Source of the DNA: Chryseobacterium sp.
GTDB taxonomy: Bacteria > Bacteroidota > Bacteroidia > Flavobacteriales > Weeksellaceae
Length of the DNA stretch: 64,000 bases
Direction: 5' to 3'
Assembly: GCA_031286615.1 (NCBI GenBank)
Contig: JAITUA010000007.1
Span: 234,701-298,700 of the forward strand
A program made the position numbers and the translations under genes. Numbering within the stretch: the first letter of the stretch is position 1; every line of letters starts with the position of its first letter. Below the pieces are notes generated by a model. It worked only from the letters and a program-made list of their open reading frames with translations. It did no database searches and had not been told where the DNA came from. This document shows positions 1 to 8,805 of the stretch, in pieces.

Positions 1-1
1 T

Positions 2-1549
2 GAGTTGGGATTATTTGAAAATCCTTACGTTTCACTCAAAGAAATTGAAGAATTAAAAAAGCTGAATCATAAACCTCTGGCAGAAAAAACAGCTGCAGAA
101 TCTTTCGTTTTGCTTCAGAATAATAATCAGACGCTTCCCGTTCCCGGAAATATTAAAAAAATTCTTGTAGTAGGAACAGATGCTGTTGATGCAAGATTAG
201 GCGGTTATTCAGGCCCCGGAAACAAAAAAGTAAATATTGTTGACGGAATTAAAAATTGCATCAGAGATAAAAATATTGAAGTCGTTTATTCAAAAGGAAT
301 TGATTGGAATGTAAAGGATTTTACCACAATTTCCAATGAGTATTTATCCTCTGAAAACAAGAAAGGACTAAAAGGGACTTACTTCTCTAATACCGATTTA
401 AAAGGAAATCCGGTCTTCGAAAAACAGGATGAACAGCTCAATTTCAAATGGACCTTATATTCACCCGATCCTCAAAAACTTCAACCGGATCAATACAGTA
501 TTCGCTGGACAGGAAAACTTGAAGCTCCGGATTCAGGGAAGTACCAGTTGGGATTACGCGGAAATGACGGCTTTAGATTATATCTTGATGGAAAATTAGC
601 CATTGACCAATGGGAAAAATTAAGCTATTCCACCAAAACAATTGATATAGATTTTGTAAAAGGAAAAAAATACGACATTACCATTGAGTTTCATGAAAAC
701 CGTGGAGAAGCCAATCTTGAACTGATCTGGAACTATGGACTTCATAATTACACGAAAGATTATCAGGAAGCCTTAAATCTCGCTCAGAACACAGACTATA
801 TCATTATTGCAGCCGGGATTCATGAAGGCGAATTTCAGGACCGTTCTTCACTAAGTCTGCCGGGAAATCAGGAAGCATTTATTCAGGAAATTTCAAAATT
901 AAAAAAACCTGTAACAGTAGTTTTAGTGGGAGGGTCCGCTATAAAAACAACCGCCTGGAAAGATAAAGTAGGAGCCATTTTGGATGTTTGGTATCCGGGA
1001 GAAGAAGGAGGGAATGCTATAGCAAAAACGCTTTTCGGGGCTGAAAATCCGTCCGGAAAATTACCCATAACCTTTCCGGTTGAAGAAGGCCAGCTTCCTT
1101 TGACGTATAATCATCATCCAACAGGAAGAGGAAATGATTATCATGATCTGAGTGGCGAACCATTGTATCCTTTTGGATTTGGTTTAAGTTATACCACCTT
1201 TGAAATCTCCGGTTTACAGCTGAATAAAGCCAAATATTCAGAAAATGAAGCCATTATAGCTACAGTCACTGTAAAAAATACAGGATCAAAAGCAGGAAGT
1301 GAAGTCGTACAGCTATACGTAAAAGACTTATTGGCAACCGTTTCAAGACCGGTTATTGAGCTCAAAGGATTTCAGAAAGTAGAATTGCAGCCTGGAGAAT
1401 CAAAATCTGTCACCATTGAAGTTCCCATAAAACAACTACAGTTTCTGAATGAAAAAATGGAATGGGCTGTAGAAAAAGGAACCTACAGAATTATGGTAGG
1501 TAATTCATCCAAAAATCTTCCTTTAAAACAAAATATTGAAATTTTATAA
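2..1549 (+). CDS. Glycoside hydrolase family 3 (beta-glucosidase type), 5'-truncated by window edge
   Basis: C-terminal part of a GH3 enzyme, expected to release terminal beta-linked sugars from glycans, probably in the periplasm. The frame is open to the left edge and begins inside a family motif (ELGLFENPYV), so the TTG at 5 is not the start; the N-terminal barrel with the Asp nucleophile and any signal peptide lie outside the window. Visible are the start of the alpha/beta sandwich (AAESFVLLQN, about residue 30), a PA14-like carbohydrate-binding insertion at about 125-245 (LYLDGKLAIDQW, GEANLELIW), the resumed sandwich with EGEFQDRSSLSLPG, where the acid/base Glu is expected, and a fibronectin III-like tail from about 405 to the end. 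The PA14 insertion places it with the long GH3 subgroup. Substrate cannot be read from this part. A hairpin terminator follows. Confidence 0.93.
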   Translation, partial: ELGLFENPYVSLKEIEELKKLNHKPLAEKTAAESFVLLQNNNQTLPVPGNIKKILVVGTDAVDARLGGYSGPGNKKVNIVDGIKNCIRDKNIEVVYSKGIDWNVKDFTTISNEYLSSENKKGLKGTYFSNTDLKGNPVFEKQDEQLNFKWTLYSPDPQKLQPDQYSIRWTGKLEAPDSGKYQLGLRGNDGFRLYLDGKLAIDQWEKLSYSTKTIDIDFVKGKKYDITIEFHENRGEANLELIWNYGLHNYTKDYQEALNLAQNTDYIIIAAGIHEGEFQDRSSLSLPGNQEAFIQEISKLKKPVTVVLVGGSAIKTTAWKDKVGAILDVWYPGEEGGNAIAKTLFGAENPSGKLPITFPVEEGQLPLTYNHHPTGRGNDYHDLSGEPLYPFGFGLSYTTFEISGLQLNKAKYSENEAIIATVTVKNTGSKAGSEVVQLYVKDLLATVSRPVIELKGFQKVELQPGESKSVTIEVPIKQLQFLNEKMEWAVEKGTYRIMVGNSSKNLPLKQNIEIL

Positions 1550-1557
1550 AACAAAAA

Positions 1558-1577
1558 AGAGCAGAATTTTCTGCTCT
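1558..1577. terminator. Bidirectional intrinsic terminator between convergent genes
   Basis: AGAGCAGAA pairs with TTCTGCTCT across a 2-nt loop, flanked by A-runs on the left and T-runs on the right, so it can serve both the GH3 gene and the converging secreted-protein gene. Confidence 0.8.
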
Positions 1578-1602
1578 TTTTACATATACTTTTTGAAGAT
1601 AT

Positions 1603-2484
1603 TTAGTATTTTCTGGCTAATAGAACGTTCAATAAGAATGTTCCGGTCCAGTTACTGTTATTGGACCCGTTATTTCCAATGAAATCTATACGGGCTACAG
1701 ATACAGTAAGTCTGGTTCTTCCTGCAGTACCGTTATTGGCAAGGCTTACAAAAGATGCTGTAAATACATCCGGGAAACTTGAGTTATTTCCTGCCGTAAG
1801 AATTGGGTACATATTGGCAACGTTGAACGGAGTACCCTGATATTCATAAACCAAGGTCATTCTGCTGGCATTGGCATAAGTGGCAGTATGAGCATTATCT
1901 ACTGATGTTTTGCTAATGATCCACCATCTGTCGTTTGTTGCTCCTGTATCATAACCCGGATTCGTATGGTTGGTCCAGTCGGCAACAGGTGCCGTACCAA
2001 GTCTGTGAGGAGGAATGAGAACCTGTGTTCCATAGATTTCCACATTGCTTGGCTTAGGTAGAACTGTAAAGGACAAATCCCATGTTCCGCCAGTAGTATT
2101 ACCGTTATTCACTACTTCAGCATAGGCTCCGATAGGAATCACAAAAGAAGCAACAGGAGTGTTGTCAATTCTTAATGTATTACCGCTGGAAGCCTGAAGT
2201 GTGATATTATTCGGCGAAATGTTTTTAATCTTATAAATTCTCCCCGTAAAACTTGTTGTTCCGGTTCCGATGACAGGAAGGGTAAATGTAGCATCGGCTG
2301 TTCCATTATAAGTAATATAATGGTCGGTAGTCTGAATATTATAAGTTGTGGTTGTGACTTCACTATAGCCAGCTCTTAAAGAACCATTTACAGCAAGGGT
2401 ACTGTTAGGAGTTGTTGTGTTAATGCCTACTTGTGCAGTTAAGGGAAGAGCTCCAAATAAAAGGATCAAAATGTATTTTTTCAT
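1603..2484 (-). CDS. Secreted protein of unknown function (QVGINTTTP type)
   Basis: 293 residues. A clear signal peptide (MKKYILILLFGALPLTA) is followed by QVGINTTTPNSTLAVNGSLR, a mature N-terminus seen in many Flavobacteriia surface or secreted proteins. The rest is rich in Thr, Asn and Gly with beta-type alternation and no recognisable catalytic motif. The C-terminus (FLLNVLLARKY) does not look like a standard type IX secretion sorting domain. It stands alone and converges on the GH3 gene. Function not recognised; a surface or structural protein is a guess from composition. Confidence 0.8.
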   Translation of the reverse strand: MKKYILILLFGALPLTAQVGINTTTPNSTLAVNGSLRAGYSEVTTTTYNIQTTDHYITYNGTADATFTLPVIGTGTTSFTGRIYKIKNISPNNITLQASSGNTLRIDNTPVASFVIPIGAYAEVVNNGNTTGGTWDLSFTVLPKPSNVEIYGTQVLIPPHRLGTAPVADWTNHTNPGYDTGATNDRWWIISKTSVDNAHTATYANASRMTLVYEYQGTPFNVANMYPILTAGNNSSFPDVFTASFVSLANNGTAGRTRLTVSVARIDFIGNNGSNNSNWTGTFLLNVLLARKY

Positions 2485-2606
2485 GTGTTGGAAAATTTGG
2501 TTTCGATCAAATATAGAAAAAAAATAACGAAAAGTTAAATAAAACTTAATAAATTTATATTATTAGTTAAATCACTACCTAAGAATGCAATAACTTTTGA
2601 AAAATA

Positions 2607-2993
2607 TTAAACCAATCTGCATGGAACTTCCAAATCTTCAGTAAGATAATAGCTGCAGCAAAGGCGATGGTAACCATCTGCAATGATCAGTTCATTTTCA
2701 CCTCTTACAAGCAGTATAGGAGAAAGTTTTTTATTTTTTTCTACTTTTTTCAGATTTTCTTTTACATGAATATTCGTCTCAGGAAGCAGAGCGAGTTTGC
2801 TGGCTCTTAAAATATCTTTTGATTTTTTTGTAATTGTAGGGGCTGCTTTTAATTTTTCAACCACTTTTCTGGCTTTATCCGGTTCAAAAAGCAATTCCAG
2901 ATAATCCTGGGCTGCAGGAAAATCGTGGACTTCAGGTTCTTTCATCCAGATACTGTCTTTGGTTAGATTACCCTTTTTTACAGACGTTTTCAT
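2607..2993 (-). CDS. Small ParB-like (ParB/sulfiredoxin fold) protein
   Basis: 128 residues, no signal peptide. The C-terminal third has SPILLVRGENELIIADGYHRL, resembling the core of the ParB/Srx fold in which a conserved G-x-H-R segment binds or cleaves nucleotide; here it reads DGYHRLC. The N-terminal half is charged and helical. It lacks the helix-turn-helix and dimer domains of chromosomal ParB, and no parA or parS is nearby, so a partitioning role is unlikely. It could be a stand-alone ParB-fold nucleotide-binding or nuclease protein. Family assignment is by motif only. Confidence 0.72.
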   Translation of the reverse strand: MKTSVKKGNLTKDSIWMKEPEVHDFPAAQDYLELLFEPDKARKVVEKLKAAPTITKKSKDILRASKLALLPETNIHVKENLKKVEKNKKLSPILLVRGENELIIADGYHRLCCSYYLTEDLEVPCRLV

Positions 2994-3184
2994 ACATATT
3001 TATTTAAAGATAAATGTATGAAAAACAGATCGTTATTAACAACCATTATTTCATATGAAGTAATGATTTACAATATGGATTTTATCTTCCACAAAAAAAT
3101 ATTGGTATGATATATGCAAGATTTATCATGAACCGGAATGAATTTAATTTAAGGCTATAAAATGGATTGAAATCATTCAAAAAT

Positions 3185-3457
3185 ATGAACATTATGGAAA
3201 AGTTATTAATTTCAGCACTATTAGTATTAGGTTTATCTATGAATGTTTCTGCCCAGAAACGTCCGCCAGCTCCTCCACATCCATCAAAAACGGAATTGGT
3301 GAATGTTAAAATGCAAGAACTTACCAAAAAATACAATACTGAGAAAAAGCTCATTCTTAATCATCCGCTTGCAACCAAACAGATGAAGAGAGATCAGATG
3401 AAGGCTTTAAATAAAAGATATGAGACCGAAAAACGATTGCTTAGAGAGGCGAAATAA
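3185..3457 (+). CDS. Small secreted basic protein, unknown function
   Basis: About 90 residues. The first ATG is at 3185, and 3194 (MEKLLISALL) is an equally good start; the open frame reaches back to a TTG at 3167 that would spoil the signal peptide. The signal peptide ends near MNVSAQ, followed by a short Pro-rich linker (KRPPAPPHPSK) and a Lys/Glu-rich helical segment with two similar stretches (KKYNTEKKLILNHP and KRYETEKRLLREAK). No known domain. It has its own promoter region and terminator, so it is probably monocistronic. Confidence 0.7.
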   Translation: MNIMEKLLISALLVLGLSMNVSAQKRPPAPPHPSKTELVNVKMQELTKKYNTEKKLILNHPLATKQMKRDQMKALNKRYETEKRLLREAK

Positions 3458-3545
3458 TGCTTAATTTTTGCAGTTATTAAAATTGGAAAAGTCAGTTTTT
3501 ATATTTTGAATTTTGATAAATTTTCAATGTAGAGTAAAATTTATT

Positions 3546-3574
3546 GAAAGAGAATGCGTTTTGTGTTCTCTTTC
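3546..3574 (+). terminator. Intrinsic terminator after small secreted protein gene
   Basis: GAAAGAGAA pairs with TTCTCTTTC (9-bp stem, 11-nt loop), followed by TTTATTTAAA. Confidence 0.7.
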
Positions 3575-3684
3575 TTTATTTAAAATTGAATAAAATAGCC
3601 TTGTTGATGCATTTTAAGATCAGTTTTCAGAAACATAAAACATCCAATATTTTTCCTTAAATTCGCATAAAAATTTTTAAAGTA

Positions 3685-5073
3685 ATGAATTACGATATTA
3701 TTGTCATTGGAAGTGGTCCTGGTGGATATGTTACTGCGATCAGAGCAGCGCAATTAGGTTTCAAAACCGCAATTATCGAGAAAGAAAATTTAGGAGGAAT
3801 CTGCCTTAACTGGGGATGTATTCCAACTAAAGCTTTATTGAAATCTGCTCAGGTTTTTCATTATATCAACCATGCTGAAGATTATGGTTTGAATAAAGTG
3901 GAGGCTAGCTTTGAATTCCCGAATGTGATTCAGAGAAGCCGTGGTGTTGCCAGCAAAATGAGCAAAGGAATCGAATTCTTGATGAAAAAGAATAAGATTG
4001 ACGTAATTCTTGGTACTGCAAAAGTACAGAAAGGTAAAAAAGTTTCTGTGACAGATAAGGAAGGAAAAGTAACTGAATATACAGGGACTCATATCATTAT
4101 TGCTACAGGAGCTCGTTCAAGAGAATTACCAAACTTACCACAAGATGGTAAAAAAGTAATCGGATACAGACAGGCATTATCTCTTCCTGAGCAGCCGAAA
4201 TCTATGATTGTTGTAGGTTCCGGAGCTATCGGGGTAGAATTTGCTGACTTCTATAACACAATGGGAACAAAAGTAACTGTTGTTGAATTTATGCCAAACA
4301 TCGTTCCTGTAGAAGATGAAGAAATCTCTAAGCACTTAGAGAAATCTCTGAAGAAAACAGGAATAGAGATTATGACAAACGCTTCTGTAGAAAGTGTTGA
4401 TACAAGCGGAGAAGGTGTAAAAGCGACTGTAAAAACAGCTAACGGAAACATCACTCTTGAAGCTGATATCTTATTATCTGCTGTAGGAATTGCTGCTAAT
4501 ATCGAGAACATCGGTTTAGAAGAAGTAGGAATCCAGACAGATAAAGGAAGAGTATTGGTAAACGAATGGTATGAAACTTCAGCACCAGGTTACTATGCAA
4601 TCGGAGATATCATCCCAACTCAGGCTTTGGCTCACGTTGCCTCTGCAGAAGGAATCACTTGTGTTGAGAAAATCAAAGGTATGCACGTTGAAAAAATCGA
4701 CTATGGCAATATCCCTGGATGTACTTACTGCCACCCTGAAGTAGCTTCTGTAGGTCTTACTGAAAAGCAGGCTAAAGAAAAAGGATACGAAATCAAAGTT
4801 GGTAAATTCCCTCTTTCTGCAAGTGGTAAAGCTACTGCAAACGGAAACACAGACGGATTTATCAAAGTGATTTTCGATGCTAAATATGGTGAGTGGTTAG
4901 GATGCCACATGATTGGTGAAGGAGTAACGGATATGGTTGCTGAAGCTGTAGTAGCTAGAAAACTGGAAACTACAGGTCACGAGATTATCAAATCTATTCA
5001 CCCGCACCCAACAGTTTCTGAAGCAATTATGGAAGCTGCTGCTGCTGCTTACGGTGAAGTGATTCACATTTAA
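3685..5073 (+). CDS. lpdA: Dihydrolipoyl dehydrogenase
   Basis: 462 residues, the normal length for the E3 subunit, a FAD enzyme that reoxidises lipoyl groups of 2-oxoacid dehydrogenase complexes (and glycine cleavage) with NAD+, in the cytoplasm. Seen: N-terminal FAD fold GSGPGGYVTAIRAAQLG, the redox disulfide in GGICLNWGCIPTKALLKSA, the NAD-binding fold VVGSGAIGVEFADFY, the second FAD motif YAIGDI, and the C-terminal dimer domain with the catalytic HPHPTVSEAIMEA His-Glu pair. The genes for E1 and E2 subunits are not adjacent, so it may be shared between complexes. Monocistronic, with a terminator downstream. Codon choice is more regular than in neighbours, as expected for a highly expressed gene. 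Confidence 0.97.
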   Translation: MNYDIIVIGSGPGGYVTAIRAAQLGFKTAIIEKENLGGICLNWGCIPTKALLKSAQVFHYINHAEDYGLNKVEASFEFPNVIQRSRGVASKMSKGIEFLMKKNKIDVILGTAKVQKGKKVSVTDKEGKVTEYTGTHIIIATGARSRELPNLPQDGKKVIGYRQALSLPEQPKSMIVVGSGAIGVEFADFYNTMGTKVTVVEFMPNIVPVEDEEISKHLEKSLKKTGIEIMTNASVESVDTSGEGVKATVKTANGNITLEADILLSAVGIAANIENIGLEEVGIQTDKGRVLVNEWYETSAPGYYAIGDIIPTQALAHVASAEGITCVEKIKGMHVEKIDYGNIPGCTYCHPEVASVGLTEKQAKEKGYEIKVGKFPLSASGKATANGNTDGFIKVIFDAKYGEWLGCHMIGEGVTDMVAEAVVARKLETTGHEIIKSIHPHPTVSEAIMEAAAAAYGEVIHI

Positions 5074-5100
5074 TCTGAAATATACAGAAATCTATAATAT

Positions 5101-5128
5101 AAAAGCCTGGAGAAATCCGGGCTTTTTT
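5101..5128 (+). terminator. Intrinsic terminator after lpdA
   Basis: AAAAGCCTGG pairs with CCGGGCTTTT around a 6-nt loop (one T-G wobble), ending in a run of six T. Confidence 0.85.
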
Positions 5129-5290
5129 CATATGAATATTTAAAATTCTGAACTTGAAATTTAAAATTTCCAATATTTTTTTTGTTATTTATTTTTTGCA
5201 ATTAGAATGATTTTATTAAAATAATTTTAAAATTAGCATATTTATAAAAATTAACTCAATTATTTCAGGCTGTTTCCTTACATTTATTCT

Positions 5291-6091
5291 ATGAATTTTG
5301 AGAGAGTAGGACTTGTTTTATCAGGCGGCGGTACCAAGGGAATCGCTCATGCAGGAGTATTAAAATTCTTACAGGAAAAAGGGGTTGAAGTAGATATCCT
5401 TTCCTGCTGTAGTGCGGGGTCTATTGTAGGATGTCTTCATGCCATCGGGAAAACTCCCGAAGAAATCCTGGAATTTTTCAATTCCGTATATTTTTTCAAC
5501 TGGAAACATTTTACATTCAATCAGCCGGGACTGGTTTCTTCAGTGATTTTCAGGAACTATCTGAAGCCTATCTTCCATGACATGAAATTGGGTGATCTTG
5601 ATATTGAAGTGAAAATTGTGGCCACAGAACTGGTTTCCGGAACCCAAAAGATTTTTGACAAAGATTTTGAGATTGTGGACGCCATCATTGCCTCATGTTC
5701 CATTCCCGGAATAACAACTCCTTATATTATTGGCGAGGAAATGTACTGTGATGGAGGGGTACTGAACAACTTTCCGGCAGATATCATCAGAGACGATTGT
5801 GATAAACTGATCGGGGTATTTGTATCTCCACCCAATGAAGCTAAAATCAAAGATCTGAACTCCATTAAAGCAATAGTTTCCCGCTCATATGACCTTCTTT
5901 CTTACCGAATTGAAAAGATTAAATTTGATTACTGCGACTGGTTTATTTCCTCCCAAAAACTAGCGGCTTACGGAACTTTTGAACGAGGTAAAGACAGACT
6001 GGAGCAGATTTTTAATATTGGCTATAAAGCAGCTAAAGAAAGCTATGAAACCAGTGATTTTTTTGAAGAATTAAAAAAGTCCGGAACATAA
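5291..6091 (+). CDS. Patatin-like phospholipase (RssA-like)
   Basis: 266 residues, cytoplasmic type without signal peptide. Patatin family proteins hydrolyse acyl esters of phospholipids with a Ser-Asp dyad. Seen: the oxyanion-hole loop SGGGTKGIAHAG at the N-terminus, the nucleophile Ser in SCCSAGSIVG, and the dyad Asp in YCDGGVLNNFPAD. The nucleophile elbow is normally G-x-S-x-G; here the first Gly is Cys (C-C-S-A-G). Both catalytic residues are present, so activity remains plausible. A terminator follows; it appears monocistronic. Physiological substrate unknown. Confidence 0.9.
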   Translation: MNFERVGLVLSGGGTKGIAHAGVLKFLQEKGVEVDILSCCSAGSIVGCLHAIGKTPEEILEFFNSVYFFNWKHFTFNQPGLVSSVIFRNYLKPIFHDMKLGDLDIEVKIVATELVSGTQKIFDKDFEIVDAIIASCSIPGITTPYIIGEEMYCDGGVLNNFPADIIRDDCDKLIGVFVSPPNEAKIKDLNSIKAIVSRSYDLLSYRIEKIKFDYCDWFISSQKLAAYGTFERGKDRLEQIFNIGYKAAKESYETSDFFEELKKSGT

Positions 6092-6118
6092 AAAATCCCG
6101 CATCAAGGCAGGATTTTT
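6092..6118 (+). terminator. Intrinsic terminator after patatin-like gene
   Basis: Imperfect stem AAAATCCCGC / GCAGGATTTT followed by a T-run. Confidence 0.75.
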
Positions 6119-6168
6119 TTATTTTATAGTAAAGAAGATGAACTTAGGTTCTTAATGAATATTCCATC

Positions 6169-6606
6169 TTAATTTTTGACTACATACCCGTCCTGACGTA
6201 CAATTTCATTATCATTGGCATCGTTTACGACCAGCGTATAAGGTGCTTTTTTCGGAGAATCGGTAAGGTAATTTCTCCATATCTGATAGCTGTGCCCTTC
6301 ATTGCTGAAGGAAATATAATAATTTCCTCCGGTACCATCAGGAATCATTTCTCCATCGCTGATAATCATACTTGGTTTAGCTGTGATCTTTGCATTGGCA
6401 TTCCAGGATTGGTAAAGATACTTACCGTTTGGCTGTTTGTCGATTCTGATCTTGAACTTTTTAGTTTTAATAATGACCGTTTTAGGTACCTGTTGAAGAG
6501 CAGATGAAGTTACAGAAACCTCTGTTTTCGGAGTTGGAACTTCTTTGGCATAAGCGAAAGAAAACTGTGCTAAGCAGAAAGTCCCTAATAAAAGTTTTTT
6601 AATCAT
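6169..6606 (-). CDS. Secreted protein of unknown function
   Basis: About 145 residues from the ATG at 6606 (MIKKLLLGTFCLAQFSFAYA signal peptide). The open frame extends to 6654, but that would put 16 extra residues before the signal peptide, so 6606 is preferred. The mature part carries a short linker and a beta-rich domain (KTKKFKIRIDKQPNGKYLY, GGNYYISFSNEGHSYQIW). No catalytic motif or known family recognised. Converges on the patatin-like gene. Confidence 0.75.
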   Translation of the reverse strand: MIKKLLLGTFCLAQFSFAYAKEVPTPKTEVSVTSSALQQVPKTVIIKTKKFKIRIDKQPNGKYLYQSWNANAKITAKPSMIISDGEMIPDGTGGNYYISFSNEGHSYQIWRNYLTDSPKKAPYTLVVNDANDNEIVRQDGYVVKN

Positions 6607-6948
6607 TTTCTTATATTTTGTAGTGATATTAAGCCACAACAAATTTAGAGCCATTTTTCAATATTTAAGAAGATCTGAGGATGTTGAAAAAGAGATTTTT
6701 AGGTTTCTGAAGGAAACAAAAACTGCCTATTTCTGAAACAACTGAATACTTTTTTTTCTGTACATTTGCACTATCAAAGGATTTCATTCATTTATTATCA
6801 AAATAAAACTAATTAACTTTAAGTTTTTCTATTAAAAGTATTAGAAATCATCTTGCGATTTTTAATACTTCTCCTCTTGTAACTTCTAAAAGCTAGAGCT
6901 TTTATTTTAAATTATGGTTATTTGGATTCAGAAAATAGAACGCTGTGA
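6607..6948. other. Gene-free interval with one hairpin
   Basis: No coding signal. It contains a 14-bp stem (6836-6849 with 6857-6870, 7-nt loop, one G-T wobble) without a strong T-run on either side. Read on the minus strand it sits about 80 bp after the stop of the membrane-protein gene and may be a weak terminator. Nothing else was seen. Confidence 0.4.
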
Positions 6949-7434
6949 TTATTTAAAGATTTCTTTAAACTCATCAATATATGATAACTTTTCATATCCT
7001 AAATACTTGAAATTTCCTTGAATGTAATTTTTTATATTAAAATAATTTTTATGATAGAATTGCGATATTTTTACAACTTTCTTTCCAGCTGTGTATAAAT
7101 AAAGATATTCGTAAGTTCCTCCTTTACCAGTTAAATGACTATATTTCCAACCCTCAATTTCAGAAGTTTTATAAGTTTTAGTTAAAATTCCAAAAAATCT
7201 TTTTACAACAATTTCATTTTTGTTGATCGCTACATTGATACATTTTGTTCTTAGTTCTCCAAATAGTATAAAAAATGTGAAAATAAGTATACTTGGAATA
7301 AATATTCTTGGAAATAATGGTGTGTTATAATTTTTTGTAATAAAGATCCCAGGGATAACAGATATAATAAGATATAAAAAAGGAATTAACAATAAAGGTG
7401 GTAAAAACGCTTTAAAAGTAAATTTGGTCTTCAA
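6949..7434 (-). CDS. Small membrane protein, two TM segments, possible PH-like domain
   Basis: About 161 residues if translation begins at the TTG at 7434, just after the ABC ATPase stop and close behind an AGGAG sequence (short spacing). The frame is open back to 7530 inside the ABC gene, but that part is only the second frame of the ABC coding sequence. Two transmembrane segments (PPLLLIPFLYLIISVIPGIFI and FPRIFIPSILIFTFFILFG) precede a soluble tail with INKNEIVVKRFFGILTKTYK, reminiscent of bacterial PH-like membrane domains. It lies 10 bp downstream of the ATPase gene and may be co-transcribed, but it is too small to be the permease. Function not recognised. Confidence 0.65.
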   Translation of the reverse strand: MKTKFTFKAFLPPLLLIPFLYLIISVIPGIFITKNYNTPLFPRIFIPSILIFTFFILFGELRTKCINVAINKNEIVVKRFFGILTKTYKTSEIEGWKYSHLTGKGGTYEYLYLYTAGKKVVKISQFYHKNYFNIKNYIQGNFKYLGYEKLSYIDEFKEIFK

Positions 7435-7444
7435 TACTCCTAAT

Positions 7445-8164
7445 TTAATTTTCGAACTTAGTCTCAAAATTCTGTGTATAACTTGCAAACGCCTCTTCCA
7501 GGCTTTCAAATTTACCTTTGAACTCATCAATAGGACAGTCCTGAAGGATATTTCCTTTATGAATAAGAATAACTCTTGAGCAAAGTGCCTCTACTTCCTG
7601 CATGATGTGGGTAGAAAGTAAAACGGTTTTCTGTTGGCCGATTTGTTTTACCACATTACGGATTTCAATGATTTGATTGGGATCCAAACCATTGGTAGGT
7701 TCATCCAGAATCAATAAGTCCGGCTGGTGAATAATAGCCTGTGCCAATCCTACACGTTGTTTGTAGCCTTTTGAAAGCTGCCCAATCTTTTTGGATTTTT
7801 CAGGAGTAATTCCTACCAGTTCTATCACCTCATCTACTCTGGATTCAGGGATTTTGTGGATATTAGCAACAAACTGAAGGTATTCTTTTACGTACATCTC
7901 CAGATAAAGCGGGTTATTTTCAGGAAGAAAGCCTATTTTCTTTTTGCTTTCAATCTCATGGTCTGAGATGTTCATCCCATTGAAAATGATTTCTCCCTGG
8001 TCAATTTTCAGTGCTCCGACAATAGATTTCATCAGGGTAGATTTTCCGGCACCGTTCGGGCCAAGAAGACCAATGATCTCATTTTTATCAATTGAAATGT
8101 TGATATTGTCAAGGGCAGTCTGCTCACCAAATTTTTTGGTTAAATTGATTATCTGAAGCGGCAT
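7445..8164 (-). CDS. ABC transporter ATP-binding protein
   Basis: 239-residue ATPase subunit that would power an ABC permease at the inner membrane. Seen: Walker A GPNGAGKST, Q-loop region IGFLPENNPL, signature LSKGYKQR (a variant with K in place of the second G of LSGGQ, common in exporter-type ATPases), Walker B LLILDEPTNGLD and the switch His in LLSTHIMQE. The pattern places it with the CcmA/GldA/NatA exporter-type ATPases. Full-length GldA is longer (about 300 residues), so I do not call gliding motility from this. No permease gene is adjacent. Confidence 0.9.
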   Translation of the reverse strand: MPLQIINLTKKFGEQTALDNINISIDKNEIIGLLGPNGAGKSTLMKSIVGALKIDQGEIIFNGMNISDHEIESKKKIGFLPENNPLYLEMYVKEYLQFVANIHKIPESRVDEVIELVGITPEKSKKIGQLSKGYKQRVGLAQAIIHQPDLLILDEPTNGLDPNQIIEIRNVVKQIGQQKTVLLSTHIMQEVEALCSRVILIHKGNILQDCPIDEFKGKFESLEEAFASYTQNFETKFEN

Positions 8165-8199
8165 AAGTTTTAATGTCTTTCTGCAAAAATAAAATAAAA

Positions 8200-8223
8200 A
8201 AACTCATCCGATAGAATGAGTTT
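8200..8223 (-). terminator. Intrinsic terminator for the 8245-8805 gene
   Basis: AAACTCAT pairs with ATGAGTTT around an 8-nt loop; on the minus strand the stem is followed by TTTTTTATTTT. Confidence 0.75.
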
Positions 8224-8244
8224 CGCAATATTTATAAAATATAC

Positions 8245-8805
8245 TTATTTTCTTGATTTTTTCTTAGCTCCGCCCGTTGTGGGAGTAGCAGTAGAAGCGG
8301 TGTTGACAGCCCCTTTATTGGCCGTTGGGTTTACAGTTGCAGGCTTTTCATACATTGCATACTTTCCGTTGGTTCTCCCAAAGATTTTCTCCACCTGCTT
8401 TTGAGTTAAAAACTGTGTTTTTCCTATATATTTTCGGTTCTTGTTGATCACCTGAATAAACTGTACGGTTGGCTGGCCATAGTTCTTTTCATAATGAAGC
8501 TCAATGATGTCATTAGGCAGTTCCAGGATGATATTCTCACCAGGAGCAGAGATAAACCCGTCCATAATAAGTTTATATAATCCGGTAACATCACCATTAA
8601 GGTTATGAAATGAAAAAGATCGGATTGTATTCAGGTTGCTGGTATTCAGATCCTGGTAGTTGACTGTAAATTTATCTTCCTTTTTATAGAGACCAACGGA
8701 ATTATCTTTACCAATTTCCACCAAACTTTCATTCTTCAACACTTTAATCTGTGAGAAAACAGAAATACCGAACATACATGTAATAAGTAGAATTATTTTT
8801 CTCAT
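8245..8805 (-). CDS. Secreted protein of unknown function with basic C-terminal tail
   Basis: 186 residues. Signal peptide MRKIILLITCMFGISVFSQ, then a beta-rich domain of about 135 residues, then a low-complexity Thr/Ala/Asn-rich tail (residues about 155-180) ending in KKKSRK. No known catalytic motif. It precedes the ABC ATPase gene on the same strand but is separated from it by a terminator, so it is probably its own unit. Confidence 0.75.
   Translation of the reverse strand: MRKIILLITCMFGISVFSQIKVLKNESLVEIGKDNSVGLYKKEDKFTVNYQDLNTSNLNTIRSFSFHNLNGDVTGLYKLIMDGFISAPGENIILELPNDIIELHYEKNYGQPTVQFIQVINKNRKYIGKTQFLTQKQVEKIFGRTNGKYAMYEKPATVNPTANKGAVNTASTATPTTGGAKKKSRK

Noticed and set aside
5-7. 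TTG as the start of the first gene
   Set aside because: The frame is open to the left edge and the codon falls inside a conserved GH3 motif, so the real start lies outside the window.
7435-7530. Upstream extension of the two-TM membrane protein into the ABC ATPase gene
   Set aside because: The extension is just another frame of the ABC coding sequence; a start right after the ABC stop gives a natural membrane protein.
7445-8164. Calling the ABC ATPase GldA (gliding motility)
   Set aside because: It is about 60 residues shorter than GldA as I recall it, and no gldF/gldG is adjacent.
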